A stretch of DNA of 22,336 bases from a virus: positions 1-22,336 of IMG/VR virus record IMGVR_UViG_3300007963_000055. One strand, given 5' to 3'. Positions 17,684 through 22,336 of the stretch are shown piece by piece (position 1 is the stretch's first letter; every line of letters starts with the position of its first letter). Under the pieces are notes generated by a model that was given only the letters and a program-made list of their open reading frames with translations, was not told the DNA's origin and searched no databases. Position numbers and translations under genes: made by a program.

Positions 17684-17712
17684 ACTATAGTGGGTGTTTA
17701 TACCCTAGTCAA
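17684..17712 (-). promoter_or_regulatory. Sigma-70-type promoter for the SSB-primase half of the arm
   Basis: The minus strand reads TTGACT (17712-17707), 17 bases, then TATAGT (17689-17684): one mismatch to each consensus box and the ideal spacer. Transcription would start near 17677, leaving a leader of about 30 bases before the ATG at 17646. The -35 box overlaps the stop of the helicase gene. Downstream genes are 17239-17646 through 12518-12754. Confidence 0.8.
17692..17705. promoter_or_regulatory. Operator-like dyad within the promoter spacer
   Basis: GGGTGTTTATACCC is a near-perfect palindrome (one G/T and one central mismatch) lying wholly between the -35 and -10 boxes. A wider pair, GACTA at 17683-17687 and TAGTC at 17706-17710, overlaps both boxes. 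A protein bound here would block RNA polymerase or, as MerR-type factors do, change the spacer geometry. The gene for a MerR-like protein lies about 450 bases downstream in the same transcript. Confidence 0.5.
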
Positions 17713-19240
17713 GCAAATCTTGATATAAATCTATAATTTTTGTGTGAATGTTTATTCTGTTATCTAGCAGTGAGTAAATACGCTTTTCTACAGCAGAACT
17801 TTGTAACTGCACAACTGTACATTTATGATCTTGGCCCGACCTATGTACCCGCGCATTCGCCTGTGCGTAGGTTTCTAGGCTACTTGTCGGCCCCCACCAC
17901 ACTACTGTGTTAGCAGCGGTCAGCGTCACTCCATGAGCAGCAGCTTGCGGCTGAATGACTAGTACTTTTGGGTCAGGCATTGTTTGAAATTGTTTGAAGA
18001 TCGCGGTGCGCTTCGGTGCAGATACATCCCCACGAATGATGTCTGTGGTGATACCGTCTTTTTCTAGCTTGTCTACTAGTAGATCAATTGCATGCCTAAA
18101 AGGTACAAATATAAGAACTTTTTTACTAGACTCATCTATAACTTCTTTCAGTACCTTGTACCTGTGTTTGATATCAAACTCTAAAGCTTCACCATCATCC
18201 GTGTACACCGCGCCACAAGATATCTGCAACAACTTATTCATATTGACAGCAGCATTGGGTGCAGTAATTTGTTCCCCCGCAGCTTCCATAATCATTTTAT
18301 CTTTGAGTTGTTGGTAATACTTTTTCTGTTGCCGTGACATTTCAACTTCGCGTTTTGTGTAGACCATTTCAGGCAAGTCTAAACACTCTTCTTTGGTGTA
18401 ACGAATCGCAGGTTGTAACGCATTAAAAACTGTACCAACAGCAGAATCTTTTGGTATCCATTTGAACTGTGTAAGTTTGACCATCACCTGATCGCGAAAC
18501 GCACTGAAGAATCTAGGGACTGCACTGGGGTTTATTAGTTTCGCTAGTCCATACGCATCAAGAGGAGACTGCGCTGCTGGAGTGCCTGTCATCATCCACA
18601 ACCACATATTTGGCGTAAGTAGTTTATTTAGTACCTTCCAACGCCTAGTCTGCGCGTTCTTATAATGTGTAGCTTCGTCAGCGATGATGAGGTCAAAGCC
18701 ACCATTAGCTATCTCATCGGCAACAATCTCAACGCCATCGTAGTTAATAACTACATACTCCGCACCTTGATTGATAATCTTTTTACGTTTTTCAGCAGCG
18801 CCGTAAGCCACATCTACTGTGCGGTGCATAGCAAATTTGAATAGGTCTGCTCTCCATGCACTATCCATAATAGATAACGGGCATATCACCAGCACACGAT
18901 TGATCTTACCTTCTCGCAATAAATAGTCACTAGCCCATATAGCACTAGCAGTCTTGCCCGTGCCTTGCTCGTTGAAGCAAAAGCTACGTTTGTTCAGCGT
19001 AAGGAATGCAGCGGTGTCTTTCTGATGTTCAAACGGTTTGTACTGCCCTGTCCATTCGTAATGAGATTCAATGGGAGAAGGTACTTTTATATTAAGGTTT
19101 TTTAGTACATGCGCTTCGTCTAACCCCCAGTTAACAAGAACTCTATTATCAACAAGTCGTTTGCTTTTAGGGATAATGTTTGTAACTTTTTCAGGGTCAC
19201 GTAATTTAAGCAGTACAGCTTTATCTTTTACGATTTGCAT
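17705..19240 (-). CDS. SNF2-type superfamily 2 helicase/translocase, 511 aa
   Basis: An ATP-driven DNA translocase. The motifs are in order: a Q-motif-like KPFEHQ at 68-73, Walker A NEQGTGKT at 90-97, motif Ia VICPLSIM (118-125), Walker B IADEATH with D188/E189, motif III MTGTP at 217-221, motif V QAAAHGVTL near 432-440, and motif VI YAQANARVHRSGQ at 458-470 with R464 and R467 as the likely arginine finger residues. DEAT plus the RxHRxGQ form points to the SNF2 branch, common in phages of this type and thought to remodel branched DNA or displace proteins. The ATG lies 13 bases after the stop of the preceding nuclease-like gene and has no clear ribosome binding site. The last codons overlap the promoter for the next gene. 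Size is usual for a phage SNF2 protein. Confidence 0.92.
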   Translation of the reverse strand: MQIVKDKAVLLKLRDPEKVTNIIPKSKRLVDNRVLVNWGLDEAHVLKNLNIKVPSPIESHYEWTGQYKPFEHQKDTAAFLTLNKRSFCFNEQGTGKTASAIWASDYLLREGKINRVLVICPLSIMDSAWRADLFKFAMHRTVDVAYGAAEKRKKIINQGAEYVVINYDGVEIVADEIANGGFDLIIADEATHYKNAQTRRWKVLNKLLTPNMWLWMMTGTPAAQSPLDAYGLAKLINPSAVPRFFSAFRDQVMVKLTQFKWIPKDSAVGTVFNALQPAIRYTKEECLDLPEMVYTKREVEMSRQQKKYYQQLKDKMIMEAAGEQITAPNAAVNMNKLLQISCGAVYTDDGEALEFDIKHRYKVLKEVIDESSKKVLIFVPFRHAIDLLVDKLEKDGITTDIIRGDVSAPKRTAIFKQFQTMPDPKVLVIQPQAAAHGVTLTAANTVVWWGPTSSLETYAQANARVHRSGQDHKCTVVQLQSSAVEKRIYSLLDNRINIHTKIIDLYQDLLD

Positions 19241-19253
19241 AGTTATTCTACGT

Positions 19254-19667
19254 TTATAGTTCTTTAAATTTATTCATAGGTATGTACATACATTCTTCTA
19301 TATCTTGCGCGTCTCCTCGATCATAACGCCCACCCAAATCACGTTTGAAACCTTCAACAAGTTTGGTCATAAAAATACCATCAGTAAATTTAACGATTAA
19401 AAACGGGATAAGCCCCCGTTCTTTTGCTGTAGTTATAATGGCATCAACTTTAGCCGCACTAATCATATAAGTAGCGTAGGTACTACTTGCGTTAGTGCGT
19501 ACTTTTATTTCTACTAAAGCTTTTGGGCGACCATGAGTTAATAATATCCCGTCGTAAGAAGATAACCCCACTGAAGGCGAGTACCCCCCTCCGTATTTCT
19601 CTGTTATATATCCTGCAACTACTGCTTCATTATATTTATCTTGTTCTGTCTCGTAGACGGGGCGCAT
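19254..19667 (-). CDS. Putative PD-(D/E)XK-type nuclease, 137 aa
   Basis: The start overlaps the stop of the previous gene (TAATG). The core fits a small restriction-type fold: E14 in an N-terminal helix, SYDGIL with D39 (36-42), ALVEIKVR with E53 and K55, then a helix with K73 (SAAKVDAI) and a beta segment PFLIVKF. D-x13-E-x-K is the usual metal site. The fold is shared by Holliday-junction resolvases, VSR-like and VRR-NUC-like nucleases; I cannot say which. The gene sits directly before the SNF2 motor, and such a pairing is often seen for branch- or end-processing. Activity is inferred from the three acidic/lysine residues. Confidence 0.65.
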   Translation of the reverse strand: MRPVYETEQDKYNEAVVAGYITEKYGGGYSPSVGLSSYDGILLTHGRPKALVEIKVRTNASSTYATYMISAAKVDAIITTAKERGLIPFLIVKFTDGIFMTKLVEGFKRDLGGRYDRGDAQDIEECMYIPMNKFKEL

Positions 19668-19951
19668 TATTTCTTATTCTTCTTCTTTTTCTTGTAATTT
19701 CTTGAGCGGTTCTTCGCCTTGCTCTCGATGCGAACTCCGTCGCTATTCTTGCCACCCTTACTCAAAGCTTTCTTGTGGCTAATGTCTTTACCTTCTCGCT
19801 TGTCAGCTTTACCGTTTTTGTTTTTGTCAGGGCTAGTCGCATCCATCTTACGCCTAGCCTTTTGGCGCTCCATGCGATTACCATGTTCGCCTCTGGCTTT
19901 CTGCTGTTGGTACTCTTTCTTATAAGGTCTTTTCTTTTTTGTGTAAGGCAT
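19667..19951 (-). CDS. Small very basic HNH-like protein, 94 aa
   Basis: ATG at 19951 is chosen: it overlaps the nuclease stop (TGATG) and has GGGAGA 6 bases upstream. An upstream TTG one codon earlier is not needed. About 40% of residues are Lys or Arg. Residues 55-83 (KDISHKKALSKGGKNSDG...ESKAKNRS) resemble the middle and end of an HNH domain (H59, GG66-67, N69, N81), but the usual DH pair is SH and the final histidine is Asn, and there are no zinc-binding CxxC pairs. I recall such proteins being frequent in marine phages beside polymerase and helicase genes. It may be a reduced nuclease or a DNA-binding protein only. Confidence 0.7.
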   Translation of the reverse strand: MPYTKKKRPYKKEYQQQKARGEHGNRMERQKARRKMDATSPDKNKNGKADKREGKDISHKKALSKGGKNSDGVRIESKAKNRSRNYKKKKKNKK

Positions 19952-20634
19952 CAATTTCTCCCGTTATGTACACATTCTGTAACTGGACAATGGGCACGAC
20001 ACAGCCCACTTGGATTAGCGTTCCAAACCTCGTTCTCCATAGCACTCGTCATGCGAGTGTAAGTACCCATCCATTTATCCCACAACAATGTTTGATCTCT
20101 CCGTGAGTACTTATCCTTAATAAATTGATTACAGACCACGAACAACAACCCCGCTTTAACTTCCTGTACTACAGGGAAGTGCGCGAATATGGCAAGTGCC
20201 ATTAGTTCTAGTTGTCCCTTATCTGCGTATCGTGCAGACTTACCCGACTTGTAGTCAATCACACTTGCACGGTGGTTCTCTGTGTCAAGTATCACTAGAT
20301 CAGCAATGCCGCGCCACCACACGTTATCAGCAAAAAACCCACAAGGTTCTAGCTTGTCTGTAAGCCCCATCTTAAACTCACATAACTTCTCGCCTTTAAG
20401 AACAGCGAGGGCATCAAGCGTACTTTGCAGGTAGCCGAAGCCTTCAGGTAACGGCTCTTTATCACGTATGTACTTCTCTGCTGCTTCGTGCATCAACGAC
20501 CCGTAGCGCATTGCTTCAGTCTCTACCTCTGGGTGTTCTTTCAAAATCTTTACGTGGTAGAACTGTTTGGGGCACGTTTCAAACGCCTTGGCTTTACTGA
20601 ACGACCAAGGGGCAATACTACTCACATTCTCCAT
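19951..20634 (-). CDS. Cas4/RecB-like nuclease with Fe-S-type cysteines, 227 aa
   Basis: A probable single-strand or end-resecting exonuclease of the PD-(D/E)XK superfamily. Motifs: WSFSKAKAFETCPKQFY at 10-26 with C21; RYGSLMHEAAE with H49; GIADLVIL with D112; VIDYKSGK with D127 and K129; and GQLELMA with Q141. A C-terminal set C212-x3-C216-x4-C221 joins C21 to make four cysteines, as in Cas4, AddB and related [4Fe-4S] nucleases. No Cas1 or repeat array is seen, so a CRISPR role is not indicated. GGGAG five bases before the ATG is a strong ribosome binding site, and the start lies inside the end of the polymerase gene (17-base overlap). The usual phage role is replication- or recombination-linked end processing. 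Confidence 0.88.
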   Translation of the reverse strand: MENVSSIAPWSFSKAKAFETCPKQFYHVKILKEHPEVETEAMRYGSLMHEAAEKYIRDKEPLPEGFGYLQSTLDALAVLKGEKLCEFKMGLTDKLEPCGFFADNVWWRGIADLVILDTENHRASVIDYKSGKSARYADKGQLELMALAIFAHFPVVQEVKAGLLFVVCNQFIKDKYSRRDQTLLWDKWMGTYTRMTSAMENEVWNANPSGLCRAHCPVTECVHNGRN

Positions 20635-22336
20635 AATTACTCCCTACACCTGACTCACAATCAATGGGCAGTCCATCCGCCCAATCAGGTGTCCACCGCA
20701 TACATTTTTCAATGTACGACTGTGCCTCCGAAACACTCTCTTCGGGTACACAGCATACAACGGAGTCGTGAACGGTAAGCACGATCCGATATTGTTTCGC
20801 TATTTTTAACATCTGTTCCCCGATGATGCAACGTGCTATAGCTTGGCAAACATTCTCGATAACTTTCCCCCCATATATCTTAGTGCGCCCTCTTCTCGTC
20901 TTGTAAGTGAACTGTACCCCCCGATCATCCTGTTCCGCTTCTAAGTCGTTATAGCGTAAGTACATATTAGAAGGTAACTTAACGCCCACCTCGTCCGGGG
21001 ACACAAAAAGAACCCCATTTAACCCTAGTGCTGAGCTATCCCCCCTTGACAGATTAATCAGCATGTTCTGAGCTTCACGCCACAGGTGCGATATCTTCCA
21101 GTTGCTGTCCCTATATATCTGTATAACGCGCCTAGCCTCGTCTAGCTCCATGTCGAACCCAAAAGATTTCAACTGATCTTGGAACCGTACAGCCCCCATG
21201 CCATATCCTGCACCCAAGATAGTGGTCTTGCCCACAAACCTCTGGTCTTTACTTATGTCTGCCTCATCAACATTGTATATACGAGAAGCCATCTTCCTAT
21301 ACACATCCTCGCCATTGGCGAATGCTTCAGTAAGATCGTCCTGACCCGCCAACCAAGCAAGCACCCTTGCCTCGATCTGAGCAGAGTCTGCATCAATCAG
21401 CTTATAGCCATCAGGAGCAATGATACTGTTCTTGAGCTTCTTGCCATTTGGCCCACGACTAGGCAGGTTCTGCATGTTGATCTTGTCGGAGCCGCCCCAT
21501 CTACCTGTGTGCGCGGCATAGTATTTGACAGGAACAGGTAGGGTGCCTCGCTTGGCAATGTCAATAAATCGCTGAGTACGTGTTTCTTCCAATGTGCTTT
21601 TGTTGCCAAGCCTCGCCGCTACAAGACTCTGCACACGTACATCTTCATGTTCTGCCAAGGCTTTGAAACCCTCATCGTTCTTCGCGAGGGCCAATGTTTC
21701 CTTGCCTGTAGTAGGACTTATCTTCATGGGAGGAACTACACCAAGCCCAGTAAGTACTTGTGCGAACTTAGGGTTACTCATCAACTCTTCCTTGGTAACT
21801 CCTGCGTCCTCCAGCAATCGGTCTTTGCGTTCCTTTGTATCTAACAGATGTTCTTCCAGAAGGCCCAGATCTAACTCCAGTACAGGATCAATAAACATCC
21901 TTAATGTTAAATCTATTATTTTTAATTCCTGCTTGGGAAACCTTTTCATCATTTTGGCGAACAGACTATAGGTAAGCTCTACATCATTTATACAGTAATC
22001 CCCATAGCGGCTAAGTTCTGTGTCTGAGAAGTCCTTTCGTCGCATACCTTTTGCAGCGAGTACTTCTGTGCCTTTAACCCCTACACCGTATCGCTCTGCC
22101 ACTGCCTTTAAGGATTGTCCAACATCCACGCCATGTAGTGCGCGTGACATGCACATCGTATCTGCCCAGACTTTAGGCTTTACGCCGAATCTCCAGTTCA
22201 GTATTGCGCCATCGAACATGGTGTTGTGGGCAAGCACCATGCTGTCTTGCCAGTTGAAGTCGTTGAGGTAATCCCGCATAGCCTCTTCGGAACCACTCGC
22301 CCATTCCGTAGACCCGTTGTTAATTTTTACCGCTAC
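20618..22336 (-). CDS. Family A DNA polymerase with 3'-5' exonuclease domain, 5' end outside window
   Basis: The frame stays open to the right edge; ATG at 22279 is internal because 19 in-frame codons precede it without a stop. The visible 572 residues begin inside the proofreading exonuclease: AHNTMFDGAIL (ExoII; H and D near 22226-22211) and YCINDVELTYSLF (ExoIII); the ExoI motif must lie outside. Polymerase motifs: HTGRWGGSDKINMQNLPSR, motif A DADSAQIEARVL, motif B (O helix) KTTILGAGYG and motif C LTVHDSVV. All catalytic residues I can check are present. The O-helix residue equal to E. coli Phe762 is Leu (codon 21217-21215). This is the replicative polymerase of the phage. It heads the leftward arm as seen here and overlaps the nuclease gene by 17 bases. 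Confidence 0.95.
   Translation of the reverse strand, partial: VAVKINNGSTEWASGSEEAMRDYLNDFNWQDSMVLAHNTMFDGAILNWRFGVKPKVWADTMCMSRALHGVDVGQSLKAVAERYGVGVKGTEVLAAKGMRRKDFSDTELSRYGDYCINDVELTYSLFAKMMKRFPKQELKIIDLTLRMFIDPVLELDLGLLEEHLLDTKERKDRLLEDAGVTKEELMSNPKFAQVLTGLGVVPPMKISPTTGKETLALAKNDEGFKALAEHEDVRVQSLVAARLGNKSTLEETRTQRFIDIAKRGTLPVPVKYYAAHTGRWGGSDKINMQNLPSRGPNGKKLKNSIIAPDGYKLIDADSAQIEARVLAWLAGQDDLTEAFANGEDVYRKMASRIYNVDEADISKDQRFVGKTTILGAGYGMGAVRFQDQLKSFGFDMELDEARRVIQIYRDSNWKISHLWREAQNMLINLSRGDSSALGLNGVLFVSPDEVGVKLPSNMYLRYNDLEAEQDDRGVQFTYKTRRGRTKIYGGKVIENVCQAIARCIIGEQMLKIAKQYRIVLTVHDSVVCCVPEESVSEAQSYIEKCMRWTPDWADGLPIDCESGVGSNYGECE

Noticed and set aside
19951-20634. Cas4 as evidence for a CRISPR system
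   Set aside because: No cas1, cas2 or repeat array is present; stand-alone Cas4/RecB-like nucleases are common in phage replication regions.

Overview
This window looks like about 22 kb of a tailed bacteriophage genome (Caudoviricetes), probably a marine phage with a podovirus-like virion. I base this on densely packed genes, a phage-type replication module (family A polymerase, primase-helicase fusion, acidic-tailed ssDNA-binding protein) and a block of repeat-rich virion proteins. One of these is a 2553-residue protein of the kind podophages carry inside the capsid. The host cannot be named from the sequence; the marine-phage guess rests on recalled similarity of several proteins to uncultured marine phage sequences and was not searched. 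No tRNA, rRNA, CRISPR array, integrase, terminase, portal or capsid gene was seen. Terminase, portal and capsid genes would presumably lie beyond the left edge.

Layout: the two arms converge. Positions 1-12436 (+ strand) hold four probable virion genes: a repeat-built protein cut by the left edge, a 294-aa protein, a 583-aa protein with an RPPMG repeat tract, and the giant gene, which contains two diverged copies of a HExxH zinc-metallopeptidase domain. A hairpin at 12439-12459 separates the arms; its T-tract is on the side that stops the leftward transcripts. Positions 12518-22336 (- strand, read right to left) form the DNA metabolism arm: family A DNA polymerase (cut by the right edge), Cas4/RecB-like nuclease with an Fe-S-type cysteine set, small basic HNH-like protein, second PD-(D/E)XK-type protein, SNF2-type helicase, then a near-consensus sigma-70 promoter, a conserved phage protein of unknown role, a small helix-turn-helix protein, a four-cysteine protein, the SSB, a nested inverted repeat, the primase-helicase and a small unknown protein.

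How it works together: the right arm carries the parts of a self-encoded replisome (primase-helicase, polymerase, SSB) plus DNA-end or branch-processing enzymes (two nucleases, SNF2 motor, HNH-like protein). Many junctions overlap (TAATG or TGATG), implying translational coupling. The promoter at the end of the helicase gene would let the SSB-primase half be expressed separately from the polymerase-helicase half, and the dyad in its spacer could make that switchable.

No gene-free stretch exceeds about 115 bases. The two longest gaps are 15513-15625, which holds the nested inverted repeat, and 12437-12517, which holds the terminator plus a weak 5-bp hairpin (12491-12505). Hand counts of a few lines suggest lower G+C in the giant gene (about 25-40%) than in the polymerase gene (about 43-52%).
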